A DNA stretch of 58,566 nt from an uncultured Flavobacteriales bacterium (GTDB lineage Bacteria > Bacteroidota > Bacteroidia > Flavobacteriales_D > Sanyastnellaceae). The DNA lies in assembly GCA_938085425.1 (NCBI GenBank), contig CALKGQ010000008.1:1-58566 (forward strand), written 5' to 3'. Numbering within the stretch: the first letter of the stretch is position 1; every line of letters begins with the position of its first letter. Positions 1-8,680 of this stretch are shown piece after piece. The translations under genes were made by a program, and so were the position numbers. The notes beneath the pieces are model-generated. The model worked only from the letters and a program-made list of their open reading frames with translations. It was not told the DNA's origin and made no database searches.

Positions 1-81
1 CCCGCAGCGAAGAAACCCGCAGCGAAGAAGCCTACAGCGAAGAAAGAAGCGGACGCCACAGACGACAAGACCGAGGCGTAA
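1..81 (+). CDS. rpsB: 30S ribosomal protein S2, C-terminal tail (partial)
   Basis: Only the last 26 codons and a TAA stop are inside the window. They encode a Lys/Ala/Pro-rich tail (AAKKP-type repeats) that becomes acidic at the very end. Such low-complexity basic tails are common on S2 of Bacteroidota. The tail alone is not diagnostic; the call rests on the conserved order rpsB-tsf-pyrH-frr that follows directly. The gap to tsf is about 50 bases with no terminator, so the two are probably cotranscribed. Confidence 0.7.
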   Translation, partial: PAAKKPAAKKPTAKKEADATDDKTEA

Positions 82-131
82 TTCCCGCCCCCAGACACTG
101 AACATTTTTCCAATCAACCAAGACCGACATC

Positions 132-956
132 ATGAGCATCACAGCAGCTGAAGTCAACAAACTCCGCAAGCACACAGGCGCGGGGATGATGGATTGCAAG
201 AAAGCCTTGACCGAGGCAAACGGCGATTTTGAAGCCGCCATTGAAATCCTTCGCAAGAAGGGCCAAAAAGTAGCTGCGAAGCGCAGTGACCGTGAAGCTG
301 GTGAGGGCGCCATCTTGTCTGCGGTCAATGCCTCAGGCGACACCGGCGTCGTTCTCAGTTTGAACTGCGAGACAGATTTTGTGGCCCAAAACAGCGATTT
401 TGTGGCTGTGGCCCAAACGCTCCTCGATTTGGCTTTGGCCGAAGCCGTGGACAGCAAGGAAGATTTGCTGACGAAAACCTACACGGGTTCGTCACTCACT
501 GTTGCCGAGAAGATCATTGAGGAAGTCGGAAAAATTGGTGAGCGCATCGAAATCGGTGACATGCGTGTGGTGCGGGGCCAAAAAGTGGTGGCCTACATCC
601 ACCCAGGAAACCGCTTGGCCACGGCCGTTGCGTTTGAAGGTGAAGTGAGCAATGAGGTTGGACGCGATGTGGCGATGCAAGCTGCGGCCATGGCGCCAGT
701 GGCTGTGGACGAGACGTCGATTCCTGAAGACCTGATCGCCAAGGAGCGCGAGATTGGCAAGGACTTGGCCATTCAAGAAGGCAAGCCAGCAGAAATGGCC
801 GACCGCATCGCGGAAGGTCGTCTGAAGAAGTGGTTCAAGGAGGTGACCCTTGTGAACCAAGCGTTCATCAAGGACAACAAGCAAACGGTGAGCCAGTACG
901 TTGCCGGCAACGGCGGTGGCAAGGTCACAAGCTTTGCACGCGTGGCTCTCGGCTGA
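132..956 (+). CDS. tsf: Elongation factor Ts
   Basis: Guanine-nucleotide exchange factor that recycles EF-Tu-GDP to EF-Tu-GTP in the cytoplasm. The 274-residue product has the usual family length. The N-terminal UBA-like domain carries HTGAGMMDCKKAL (residues 14-26). The core carries CETDFVAQN (79-87), whose TDFV segment inserts into the EF-Tu nucleotide site. The ATG is preceded by an AT-richer leader without a clear Shine-Dalgarno site. The gene follows rpsB and is followed by a strong hairpin terminator, so the rpsB-tsf transcript probably ends there. Confidence 0.97.
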   Translation: MSITAAEVNKLRKHTGAGMMDCKKALTEANGDFEAAIEILRKKGQKVAAKRSDREAGEGAILSAVNASGDTGVVLSLNCETDFVAQNSDFVAVAQTLLDLALAEAVDSKEDLLTKTYTGSSLTVAEKIIEEVGKIGERIEIGDMRVVRGQKVVAYIHPGNRLATAVAFEGEVSNEVGRDVAMQAAAMAPVAVDETSIPEDLIAKEREIGKDLAIQEGKPAEMADRIAEGRLKKWFKEVTLVNQAFIKDNKQTVSQYVAGNGGGKVTSFARVALG

Positions 957-980
957 GACAGCGAATGACACCCCGATGTG

Positions 981-1016
981 ACGAAGGCTACCCCATGGGT
1001 GGCCTTCGTGCTTTTT
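981..1016 (+). terminator. Rho-independent terminator after tsf
   Basis: An inverted repeat with arms at 981-993 and 997-1009 forms a 13-base-pair stem (one T-G wobble) with a 3-base loop. It is followed by GCTTTTT. It lies between tsf and pyrH and is the clearest intrinsic terminator in the window. Confidence 0.85.
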
Positions 1017-1035
1017 GGGCGATATTCGCGACACC

Positions 1036-1758
1036 ATGAAGTACAAACGCGTTCTCCTCAAGCTCAGTGGCGAGGCCCTGATGGGTGACAAGCAATTTGG
1101 CATTGACAATGGGCGTTTGGCCCAGTATGCCAAGGAGGTCAAGGGCATTGTGGACCAAGGCATTGAATGCGCCATTGTCATTGGCGGTGGAAACATCTTC
1201 AGAGGAGTGCAAGCGGAGGAGGGCGGAATGGAGCGGACGCAAGGGGATTACATGGGGATGCTGGCCACGGTGATCAATGCCATGGCCCTGCAAAGTGCTT
1301 GCGAAGCAGAAGGTCTCGACACCCGACTTCAGAGCGCCATCGAACTCAAACAAATTGCCGAACCCTTCATCCGAAGAAGGGCCGTTCGTCATTTGGAAAA
1401 GGGCCGTGTGGTCATTTTTGGAGGGGGCACAGGCAACCCTTTTTTCACGACGGATTCTGCGGCGTCGCTTCGGGCGGTGGAGATTGATGCAGATGTCATT
1501 TTGAAAGGCACCCGTGTGGACGGCATTTACACCGCAGATCCTGAGCGAGACCCCTCGGCGACGCGGTTTGAGCGCATCACCTTCAGCGAGGTGTTTGAGC
1601 GTGGTCTGAAGGTGATGGACATGACGGCATTCACCCTTTGCAACGAAAACAACCTCCCCATTGTGGTGTTCGACATGAACAAGCCCGGGAACCTTCAACG
1701 TGTCTTGGCTGGCGAAGCCATTGGCACCATTGTAGAAGTAGAAGAGACAACGACCTGA
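1036..1758 (+). CDS. pyrH: Uridylate (UMP) kinase
   Basis: Phosphorylates UMP to UDP in pyrimidine nucleotide synthesis. The 240-residue product belongs to the amino-acid-kinase fold family. Visible motifs are the N-terminal [14 protein letters not shown] nucleotide loop, [20 protein letters not shown] and the C-terminal [13 protein letters not shown] segment. The start is the ATG that gives [15 protein letters not shown]; an in-frame ATG 21 bases upstream lies against the tsf terminator and would add a non-conserved extension. The gene is separated from tsf by a terminator, so it may have its own promoter. It ends one base before frr begins. Confidence 0.97.
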   Translation: MKYKRVLLKLSGEALMGDKQFGIDNGRLAQYAKEVKGIVDQGIECAIVIGGGNIFRGVQAEEGGMERTQGDYMGMLATVINAMALQSACEAEGLDTRLQSAIELKQIAEPFIRRRAVRHLEKGRVVIFGGGTGNPFFTTDSAASLRAVEIDADVILKGTRVDGIYTADPERDPSATRFERITFSEVFERGLKVMDMTAFTLCNENNLPIVVFDMNKPGNLQRVLAGEAIGTIVEVEETTT

Positions 1759-1759
1759 G

Positions 1760-2323
1760 ATGAACGAAGAAATTCAAATGGCGCTGGACGAAGCGCGCGA
1801 GAAGATGGACAAGGCCATTGGCAGGCTGGAGGGAGAACTCGGAAAAATCCGTGCGGGAAAGGCGCACCCCTCCATGTTGGAGTCTGTGCGGGTCGATTAT
1901 TACGGCACCATGACGCCGGTGAGCCAAGTTGCGAATGTGAACAGCACGGACGCGCGAACGCTTGTGGTGCAGCCTTGGGAAAAGGCGATGCTCGACCCTT
2001 TGGCCACGGGCATCATCAACGCCAACCTCGGACTGAACCCCATGAACAACAGCGAGGTATTGATCATCAACGTGCCCCCTTTGACGGAGGAGCGACGCAT
2101 TGAATTGAGCAAACGCGCTCGATCGGAAGGCGAAGGTGCCCGCGTGGGCATCCGAAACGCCAGAAAGGACGCGAACGACTTTCTCAAAGAAGCCAAGAAC
2201 GAGGGCATGTCGGAGGACGACCTGAAGAAGGGGGAGACCATGGTCCAGGAGTTGACCAATCAATACGTGACACAAGTGGAAACCGTGTTGTCTGCCAAGG
2301 AGGCCGACATCATGACCATCTGA
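1760..2323 (+). CDS. frr: Ribosome recycling factor
   Basis: Works with EF-G to split post-termination ribosomes. The 187-residue product has the family length and typical motifs: GKAHPSMLESVRVDYYG, the NANLGLNP turn between the two domains, and PPLTEERRIELSKRAR in the long helices. Its ATG follows the pyrH stop after a single base, so the two are translationally coupled. The stop lies 6 bases from the stop of convergent dxr, inside the short palindrome CTGAGG-GG-CCTCAG. Confidence 0.97.
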   Translation: MNEEIQMALDEAREKMDKAIGRLEGELGKIRAGKAHPSMLESVRVDYYGTMTPVSQVANVNSTDARTLVVQPWEKAMLDPLATGIINANLGLNPMNNSEVLIINVPPLTEERRIELSKRARSEGEGARVGIRNARKDANDFLKEAKNEGMSEDDLKKGETMVQELTNQYVTQVETVLSAKEADIMTI

Positions 2324-2329
2324 GGGGCC

Positions 2330-3508
2330 TCAGTGTTTCCATTCAGCGGCGATGCGCCGCGCTTCCTGGTCGGAGGCCAACAAATCCTCAAGGGAGGGTT
2401 GTGGCTGGTGTGACACCTTGCCCAACGCATGTTCAACCACCCGCGGGAGGTCCAAGAACTCAATGTCTTCTTTCAAAAACCTTGCGACCGCCACTTCATT
2501 GGCGGCATTGAGGATGGCCGGCGCATTTCCACCCTCTTTCAAGGCAGAAAAGGCCAGGGCGAGGTTTCGGAACGTCTCCGTATCAGGCTGTTCGAAGGTC
2601 AACGACGGGTGCTCCATGAAGTTGAATCTGGGAAAGTCATTGGCCAGTCGCCTCGGAAAGGTCAGCGCGTATTGAATGGGCAGCTTCATGTCGGGCAGGC
2701 CAAGTTGGGCCTTGATGCTTCCGTCCTCGAACTGCACACAACTGTGCACGATGCTTTGGGGATGCACGACCACATCGATTTGATCGGCATCGACGTCAAA
2801 CAGCCACTTGGCTTCAATCACCTCCAGCCCCTTGTTCATCAAGGATGCGCTGTCGATGGTGATTTTGGCCCCCATTTCCCAATTGGGATGTCGAAGGGCA
2901 TCGGCCTTGGTGACCCCCTCTAGGGAAGCCAACGACCTTCCTCTGAAGGGACCTCCTGAAGCCGTCAAAATGACTTTCTCGATGGGGTTGTGGGTCTCTC
3001 CTGCCAGGCACTGATAAATGGCGCTGTGTTCAGAGTCCACCGGATGGATGGCAACGCCTCGCTGCTGTGCGGCCTTCATCACGAGCTCTCCCGCCACGAC
3101 AAGGGTTTCTTTGTTGGCCAGCGCAATGTGTTTGCCAGCGGAAATGGCGCGCATTGTGGGCTTGAGTCCAGCGGCGCCGACCATGGCCGTAAGGACCATG
3201 TCAATGCCATCCGTTTCCACCACTTGTTCCAATGCCTCATTGCCACCGTACACCTTGATGCCGTGGTCGAACAAGGCATCGTTCACCTGTTTCCATTTGG
3301 AGTCGTCCCCAATCACCACGGCGTTGGGACGAAACTCCAAGGCTTGCGCCACAAGCAAATCGGCGCTGCTGTTCGCAGACAAGACCTCGACATGCAGGGA
3401 TTCTTTTTGCTCGCGAATGACCTCCAAGGCCTGTGTGCCAATGGATCCTGTGGAGCCAAGCACAGCAATGCCCCTTGTGGGGGCGTCATTTTCAGGCTGG
3501 CGCATCAT
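2330..3508 (-). CDS. dxr: 1-deoxy-D-xylulose 5-phosphate reductoisomerase
   Basis: Converts DXP to MEP with NADPH, the committed step of non-mevalonate isoprenoid synthesis. The 392-residue product shows the NADPH loop VLGSTGSIGTQALEVI near the N-terminus, TASGGPFRG, the substrate segment MGAKITIDSASLMNKG and VHPQSIVHS. A longer open frame exists upstream, but the start chosen here gives a 4-base ATGA overlap with the preceding SUF-associated gene, the same joint that gene makes with lysS. A second ATG follows directly and cannot be excluded as the start. Confidence 0.96.
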   Translation of the reverse strand: MMRQPENDAPTRGIAVLGSTGSIGTQALEVIREQKESLHVEVLSANSSADLLVAQALEFRPNAVVIGDDSKWKQVNDALFDHGIKVYGGNEALEQVVETDGIDMVLTAMVGAAGLKPTMRAISAGKHIALANKETLVVAGELVMKAAQQRGVAIHPVDSEHSAIYQCLAGETHNPIEKVILTASGGPFRGRSLASLEGVTKADALRHPNWEMGAKITIDSASLMNKGLEVIEAKWLFDVDADQIDVVVHPQSIVHSCVQFEDGSIKAQLGLPDMKLPIQYALTFPRRLANDFPRFNFMEHPSLTFEQPDTETFRNLALAFSALKEGGNAPAILNAANEVAVARFLKEDIEFLDLPRVVEHALGKVSHQPQPSLEDLLASDQEARRIAAEWKH

Positions 3509-3813
3509 AGGAACCCGAGTTCCAGTTTGGCCTCTTCGCTCATCATGTCCTGTGTCCATGTTGGCTCGAACACAATCGTCACCTTGCAGCCTGTTGCCCC
3601 GTCCAAGGAGGCCACTTTGGCCTCCACATCTTGGGGCAAGCTTTCCGCCACAGGACAATTGGGGGAGGTCAGGGTCATGTCGATATGGACGAAGCCATCT
3701 GCAGAGACTTTGACTTCGTAAATCAGCCCAAGTTCATAAATGTCCACAGGAATTTCCGGGTCAAAAATGGTCTTGACGATGTCGATGACATCTTGTTGGG
3801 TGGGGATGCTCAT
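3505..3813 (-). CDS. SUF-associated Fe-S assembly protein (MIP18/DUF59, PaaD-like)
   Basis: A small 102-residue cytoplasmic protein of the MIP18/DUF59 family, thought to help target Fe-S clusters to apoproteins. Family features are the N-terminal segment IFDPEIPVDIYELGLIYEV, the VHIDMTLTSPNCP strand with its conserved Cys, and a C-terminal EPTWTQDMMSEEAK helix. The length matches the short SUF-associated subfamily of Bacteroidota. It overlaps lysS and dxr by 4 bases on either side and lies about 23 kb from the main SUF operon. DXR is not itself an Fe-S enzyme, but the downstream IspG and IspH of its pathway are; a link is inference. Confidence 0.88.
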   Translation of the reverse strand: MSIPTQQDVIDIVKTIFDPEIPVDIYELGLIYEVKVSADGFVHIDMTLTSPNCPVAESLPQDVEAKVASLDGATGCKVTIVFEPTWTQDMMSEEAKLELGFL

Positions 3814-5525
3814 GAGGAGGTGTCACTGTACCAGTTCGTGACTTCTTCCAGGCTAAGTGCAGGAAGGTCCAGTTTGTTCTTTTTTCGGAAGCCGTTGAGG
3901 CGCTGATGGACTTGTGTAGGCTTGGCGTCAAGGACTTCTTTGGGGGTGGGGAAGCCAGCAGCAACGAGGTGTTCGTTCCAGGCTTCAGGCACCCCCAATG
4001 CGCTAAAGTCTGCGTCTCCAGCCCCGCTTTCAAAAGCCTCTGGCCGCATTTGAGGGAAGAGCAGGACTTCTTGAATGGAGGTTTGGTTCGTCATCATCAT
4101 GACCAACCGATCGATGCCGATGCCGATGCCACTGGTGGGAGGCATGCCATACTCGAGCGCCCTGAGGAAGTCATGGTCGATGTACATGGCCTCGTCGTCT
4201 CCTCGCTCGGACAAGGTCAGCTGGTCTTCAAACCGCGCCCGTTGGTCCAATGGGTCGTTCAGCTCGGAATAGGCGTTGGCCACTTCCGTCCCATTGATCA
4301 TCAATTCAAAACGCTCGGTGTACCCTGGTTTGTCCCGGTGTGCCTTTGTCAAGGGGGACATGTCGGTGGGGTAGTCGCAGATGAACGTCGGTTGGATGTA
4401 GTGGTGCTCGCACTTTTCGCCAAACAGCTCGTCGATGAGCTTTCCGCGGCCCATGCTCTCGTCGGTGTCGATGCCGTGTTCTTGACAGGCATCCCGCAAG
4501 CCTTCTTCATCCAGTCCATCAATGTCCACCTTGGCATGTTCCAGGATGGCATCCCGCATGGTCACCCTGGCATAGGGGGGCGCAAAGTCGATGGTGTGCG
4601 CCCCAAGGGCCACTTGGGTGGTGCCGTGCACGGCTTGTGCGAGGTCGCCAAACAACGTTTCTGTCGTCTCCATCATCCAGTGGTAATCCTGGTAGGCCAC
4701 GTACAACTCCAGCACCGTGAATTCTGGGTTGTGGGTGCGGTCCATGCCCTCGTTCCGAAAGTTTCGGCTGAACTCGTAGACGCCATCAAAACCGCCCACA
4801 ATCAAGCGCTTCAGGTACAACTCGTTGGCAATCCTGAGGTAAAGAGGGATGTCCAACGCATTGTGGTGGGTCGCAAACGGCCTTGCCGCGGCACCACCGG
4901 GAATGCTTTGAAGCACAGGGGTGTCCACTTCCATCCAACCTTTTGCATCGAAAGAATCTCTGATTTTGCGGATGATGGTGGAGCGTGCGGCGAACGTCTC
5001 CTTCACTTTGGGGTTGACCACGAGGTCCACATAGCGCATGCGGTAACGGAGTTCGGGGTCTGTGAACGCGTCGTGGACGGTGCCATCCTCCTCCACCTTG
5101 ACCGCGGGCAATGGGCGTATGGCCTTGCTCAAAACGGTCAACGAGGTGACCTTCACGGAAGGCTCTCCTACTTGAGTGAGAAATGTTTCCCCTTCCACAC
5201 CAATGAAGTCGCCGCGGTCGAGCAGCTTCTTGAAAACGTCGTTGTACAGACCCTTGTCTTCTCCTGGGCAAAGCTCATCTCGGTTCAGGTAAATCTGAAG
5301 GGACCCTTCGCGGTCTTGCAATTCTGCAAAGGAGGCTTTCCCCATGATCCGACGGTTCATCAAGCGTCCGGCCATCCGCACTTTGACCCCTTCTTTGAAA
5401 TCTTCTTTGAGCGGTCCACTGTGGTGGGTGACCTCGAAAGATGCGGCGGGATAAGGTTCGATGCCTTTGGCGCGAAGTGCATGGACGGAGTCAATGCGCT
5501 GCTGCTCTTGTTCACTACGAATCAT
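3810..5525 (-). CDS. lysS: Lysyl-tRNA synthetase (class II)
   Basis: Charges tRNA-Lys. The 571-residue product has an N-terminal OB anticodon-binding domain (about residues 50-160) and a class II catalytic core with motif 2 (FRNEGMDRTHNPEF) and motif 3 (GIGIGIDRLVMMMTN). About 70 residues follow motif 3, a C-terminal extension typical of Bacteroidota LysS. The start is the ATG 5 bases downstream of a TACATTTG -7 box. A longer frame starting 36 bases upstream would begin ahead of that promoter. It heads a three-gene operon with the SUF-associated protein and dxr. Confidence 0.96.
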   Translation of the reverse strand: MIRSEQEQQRIDSVHALRAKGIEPYPAASFEVTHHSGPLKEDFKEGVKVRMAGRLMNRRIMGKASFAELQDREGSLQIYLNRDELCPGEDKGLYNDVFKKLLDRGDFIGVEGETFLTQVGEPSVKVTSLTVLSKAIRPLPAVKVEEDGTVHDAFTDPELRYRMRYVDLVVNPKVKETFAARSTIIRKIRDSFDAKGWMEVDTPVLQSIPGGAAARPFATHHNALDIPLYLRIANELYLKRLIVGGFDGVYEFSRNFRNEGMDRTHNPEFTVLELYVAYQDYHWMMETTETLFGDLAQAVHGTTQVALGAHTIDFAPPYARVTMRDAILEHAKVDIDGLDEEGLRDACQEHGIDTDESMGRGKLIDELFGEKCEHHYIQPTFICDYPTDMSPLTKAHRDKPGYTERFELMINGTEVANAYSELNDPLDQRARFEDQLTLSERGDDEAMYIDHDFLRALEYGMPPTSGIGIGIDRLVMMMTNQTSIQEVLLFPQMRPEAFESGAGDADFSALGVPEAWNEHLVAAGFPTPKEVLDAKPTQVHQRLNGFRKKNKLDLPALSLEEVTNWYSDTSS

Positions 5526-5530
5526 GTGTT

Positions 5531-5538
5531 CAAATGTA
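5531..5538 (-). promoter_or_regulatory. -7 box of lysS (TACATTTG)
   Basis: Perfect match to the Bacteroidota TAnnTTTG -7 element, 5 bases before the lysS ATG. It sets the start codon and predicts an almost leaderless mRNA. No clear -33 TTG is seen. Confidence 0.6.
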
Positions 5539-5574
5539 CGCACCTGAGCAGTCCCGAGCATGGACTTCTACGCG

Positions 5575-5582
5575 TAGGTTTG
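5575..5582 (+). promoter_or_regulatory. -7 box of the TonB-dependent receptor gene (TAGGTTTG)
   Basis: Match to TAnnTTTG, 34 bases before the receptor ATG. The short leader leaves no room for a cobalamin or similar riboswitch. Confidence 0.45.
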
Positions 5583-5616
5583 ACACTGTAAAAGCCTCGC
5601 TTACAACACAACGAAC

Positions 5617-7656
5617 ATGATACGCACCCCTTGGTCCCTTCTCCTGGTCTCGTCCCTTTCTTTCACTGGTTTTCAAGCCCTTGCCCAAAACGATTTGGCA
5701 AAGGACACCACAGCCATTCCGGTGGCTGCTGTGACCGGACCCTTTTCTACCGTCTCGCCGCTGTCCGCGCCTCGTGCGCTGGTGGTCCTTGGGCCTGAAG
5801 AAGTGGCCCAAACCGGTGCGGCTTCCTTGGGCGATGTCCTGGAATCTGTTCCCGGGCTTGACGTCAGGCAGCGAGGCCCTTTGGGCATCCAAACCGACCT
5901 CAGCGTCCGAGGGGGAACCTTCGAACAAACCGCTTTGTGGGTCGATGGTGTCCGATGGAGCGCTCCGCAAACGGGCCACCACTTGATGGACTTGCCCTTG
6001 GACATGGAAGACATCCAACGCGTGGAGGTTTTCCGCGGCGGAGCCACCAGTGCGTTGGGCACAGGTGCGATGGCCGGAGCTGTGGCCTTGACGGCAGGGC
6101 CATCGACGAAAGATGGGGGCTTGATTGTGGCGGAGACAGGAAGCAATGCTTGGATGCGCGCCAAGGCAACCTTGGATTTTGGTTCGTCCATGGATGCGGC
6201 CCAAGTTCGAAGGCACCGCGTGTCGGTGAGTCGGGTGGGCACGAACGGAACCTTGGGGGCTGGCACCAACACGGACGCTTCCATGCTTCGGGCCCGTTAC
6301 GCCGGATGGTATGCCGGGGACTGGGGTTCGCTGCGCACAAGCGTCGGGTATGCGGGAAAGGCTTTTGGTGCCCAAAATTTTTACACTTCAACGTTCCCCT
6401 TGCAATACGAAGAAACCCAGACTTTTCAAGGACAGGCTTTGTTCCAAAAAACCATGGGTGATGCCCATTTCGAAGCCGCAGCTTACCACAGGAGCCACAC
6501 GGACCTCTTTCAGCTTTTCAGAGAGGGGGAGGACTTTTTCCAGCAGACAGAGGATGGGTTTTACGTCATGACAGGGGACACCGCAGGCATCTATGCCCCC
6601 GGTGCCAGCTGGTATGGGGGTCCCAACCAACACATCAGTCATACCACAGGCGCGCGTTCTAGGTGGAGCCTCCGCTCTTCTCTGGGGGAGACGTTTGTGT
6701 CGGTGGACTCGAGACGGGAATTTGTCAAAAGCAATGTGCTTGGGGTGGACAGTCTTGGCGATGAATCAGGCGTGTACCGGAGGGCCGACCTGCGCCAAAA
6801 CACAGATGTAGCGTTAGGTCATCGTGCCACGTTGGGGGCATTTGCCTTGGCGGCCACTGCGGCCTGGAACCACAACACGATGTTTGGTGCGAGGTTTGTT
6901 CCTGGCGCGGAACTGTCCGTGGATGTCCTGGGCAACGGTTCGGCCATTCTGTTTTCTTCTGCCAACCGATCCGTAAGGCACCCCTCCTTCACGGACCTCT
7001 ACTACACCGTAGGCGGGGCGGTTGGGAGCCGAGACTTGGCCTCCGAATGGTCCGATCACGTGGAGGTCGGCTTTCGTTGGAACCTCACCCCCAAGGCCGC
7101 GTATGCGCTCCAGTTGGAGCAGGCTGTATTCCAAAGAGAAGGCCATGATTTGATCGACTGGGTGCGTGAAAATGGCAGCAACATCACACAAGCTGTGAAC
7201 TTGCGCGAAGTGACCTTCAAGGGCTTGGAATCGGTTCTGAGCATCGCACCAAACGAAAGTGCCACAGGAGATTGGAAGCTTCGTTATGCACGTCTGGGAT
7301 TCACCGCTATGGAGGCAAGCGAGTCGAGTACGGGCTTTGAGAGCAACTATGTCTTGGACGGGATCCAGACCAAGGTGGATGCGTCTGTGGGCTTGGAAGG
7401 GCCAGCCAGTTTCAGATTGGATTCGAGGTGGAGCCACCAAGATCGGATGGGAGGCTACGTGGCTCCTGGGGGTGAAGAGGTCGAATACGCGCCGTTTTCT
7501 TTGGTTTCCTTCACCTTGAGCAAGGCCTTTCACATGGAGGACTTCAGGGCCTATCTGCGGGTGGACAATGCATTGGACAAGTCTTACGTGGACTTGGGCA
7601 ATGTCGAGCAGCCCGGGCGCTGGATCCGTTTGGGCTTTGCGTACAACATGAAATGA
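5617..7656 (+). CDS. TonB-dependent outer-membrane receptor
   Basis: A 679-residue outer-membrane transporter. An N-terminal signal peptide (to about residue 24, ending ALAQ) is followed by a plug domain with VLGPEEVAQTGAASLGDVL, ESVPGLDVRQRGP, SVRGGTFEQTALWVDG and VEVFRGGATSALG. The rest is beta-barrel with many aromatic strands. The end (WIRLGFAYNMK) is barrel-like but lacks a terminal Phe. The size and plug resemble BtuB/FepA-like receptors rather than SusC, which is about 1,000 residues. No SusD partner lies nearby and the substrate cannot be read from sequence. It is not closely linked to the isomerase gene that follows. Confidence 0.92.
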   Translation: MIRTPWSLLLVSSLSFTGFQALAQNDLAKDTTAIPVAAVTGPFSTVSPLSAPRALVVLGPEEVAQTGAASLGDVLESVPGLDVRQRGPLGIQTDLSVRGGTFEQTALWVDGVRWSAPQTGHHLMDLPLDMEDIQRVEVFRGGATSALGTGAMAGAVALTAGPSTKDGGLIVAETGSNAWMRAKATLDFGSSMDAAQVRRHRVSVSRVGTNGTLGAGTNTDASMLRARYAGWYAGDWGSLRTSVGYAGKAFGAQNFYTSTFPLQYEETQTFQGQALFQKTMGDAHFEAAAYHRSHTDLFQLFREGEDFFQQTEDGFYVMTGDTAGIYAPGASWYGGPNQHISHTTGARSRWSLRSSLGETFVSVDSRREFVKSNVLGVDSLGDESGVYRRADLRQNTDVALGHRATLGAFALAATAAWNHNTMFGARFVPGAELSVDVLGNGSAILFSSANRSVRHPSFTDLYYTVGGAVGSRDLASEWSDHVEVGFRWNLTPKAAYALQLEQAVFQREGHDLIDWVRENGSNITQAVNLREVTFKGLESVLSIAPNESATGDWKLRYARLGFTAMEASESSTGFESNYVLDGIQTKVDASVGLEGPASFRLDSRWSHQDRMGGYVAPGGEEVEYAPFSLVSFTLSKAFHMEDFRAYLRVDNALDKSYVDLGNVEQPGRWIRLGFAYNMK

Positions 7657-7663
7657 CATTGGC

Positions 7664-7671
7664 GACCTTTG
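7664..7671 (+). promoter_or_regulatory. -7-like box before the isomerase gene (GACCTTTG)
   Basis: One mismatch to TAnnTTTG; exactly 4 bases before the ATG, the spacing seen at many other starts here. Confidence 0.35.
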
Positions 7672-7675
7672 AAGG

Positions 7676-8680
7676 ATGACAACACCTGAAGACATGCCCA
7701 ACATGCGCTCCCTGATCGAAGGATTGGGGAGCCAAATGCGCGAGGCGCTTCAATCTGAAGTCTTGCGGCCCGTGGCGAACCCATCCGTTTTTCGTGGAGT
7801 GGTGGTCCTCGGCATGGGCGGAAGTGGCATTGGAGGGGCTGTGATGGCCGACATGCTGCGTGCATCGTCGCCTTCGCCCGTGATGGCCATTTCAGACCAA
7901 ACCCTGCCCCATTGGGTGGATGGAGATTGTTTGGTGGTGGCGTCAAGCTATTCGGGAAACACGGAGGAGACCCTTGCTGCCTTGGCTCAGGCCCAGGAGC
8001 GGGGATGCACCCTCGCGGCGGTCACCTCCGGAGGCGAACTGCTGTCAAGGGCCGAGCAAGGCAACTGGCCCACGGTGACCATGCCGGGGGGGCATCCCCC
8101 GAGGTCGCAGTTTGGCCGTTCCTTTTTGGGACTTGCCATGTTGCTCCACCACCTCCAAGTCTTGTCTTCCCAAGATTGGGAGGGTTTGAAGGAAGCGGTC
8201 CATGCCCTCGACGGCGCTTCTGCCGAAGAGCGAGGCGAAGCCCTGGCCTTGGCACTGGAAGGGAAGAAGGTGTTCCTGTATGCCGACACCCCGTGGCGGG
8301 CACTTCTTACGCGCTGGCGGCAGCAGCTGAACGAGAACAGCAAGGTCTTGGCGAATGTCGAAGTGTTTCCAGAAATGAACCACAACGAATTGGTGGGTTG
8401 GGAAAGTGGAGACGAAGGGCACGTTGCCGTGGTGGTCCGCACCTCGCAAGACCATCCACGGACGAAGCACCGCATGGACATCACGGCCCAAATCTTCCAA
8501 GACCAAGGGGCGGATGTGGTGGTGGTGGAGCCCGATGGGGCTTCTCGGTGGGGGGAGTTGCTCGATGCCGTTTGGGTGGGCGACTGGATGTCGCTGGTGC
8601 TGGCCGAGCGCTCGGGCACGGACCCTGTGGACATCCGGTTCATCGACCATTTGAAGCAGACGCTGTCGGGCATCCAATGA
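7676..8680 (+). CDS. Bifunctional phosphoglucose/phosphomannose isomerase (SIS family)
   Basis: A 334-residue cytosolic sugar-phosphate isomerase with two SIS-type halves. It shows the glycine loop VLGMGGSGIGG (about residues 43-53), the phosphate-binding SSYSGNTEET, the HPPRSQFGRS segment and EMNHNELVGWE with the catalytic Glu/His region typical of the short bifunctional PGI/PMI family. It would interconvert glucose-6-P or mannose-6-P with fructose-6-P, feeding glycolysis and GDP-sugar synthesis. Its stop overlaps the lipB start (ATGA), so the two are coupled despite unrelated roles. A weak -7-like box lies 4 bases before the ATG. Confidence 0.88.
   Translation: MTTPEDMPNMRSLIEGLGSQMREALQSEVLRPVANPSVFRGVVVLGMGGSGIGGAVMADMLRASSPSPVMAISDQTLPHWVDGDCLVVASSYSGNTEETLAALAQAQERGCTLAAVTSGGELLSRAEQGNWPTVTMPGGHPPRSQFGRSFLGLAMLLHHLQVLSSQDWEGLKEAVHALDGASAEERGEALALALEGKKVFLYADTPWRALLTRWRQQLNENSKVLANVEVFPEMNHNELVGWESGDEGHVAVVVRTSQDHPRTKHRMDITAQIFQDQGADVVVVEPDGASRWGELLDAVWVGDWMSLVLAERSGTDPVDIRFIDHLKQTLSGIQ

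Noticed and set aside
2320-2333. Bidirectional terminator between frr and dxr
   Set aside because: The palindrome CTGAGG-GG-CCTCAG has a 2-base loop and no T-tract, so it is unlikely to terminate by itself.
3906-5591. A 561-codon open frame opposite lysS
   Set aside because: It is antisense to a clear lysyl-tRNA synthetase, has no domain pattern, and such long shadows are expected from the GC-biased third positions.
5583-5616. Cobalamin riboswitch ahead of the TonB-dependent receptor
   Set aside because: The leader after the likely -7 box is only about 34 bases and shows no B12-box-like sequence.
7912-8676. Upstream extension of the lipB frame inside the isomerase gene
   Set aside because: The residues are low-complexity Gly/Arg/Pro and unlike LipB; the ATGA overlap gives the natural start.
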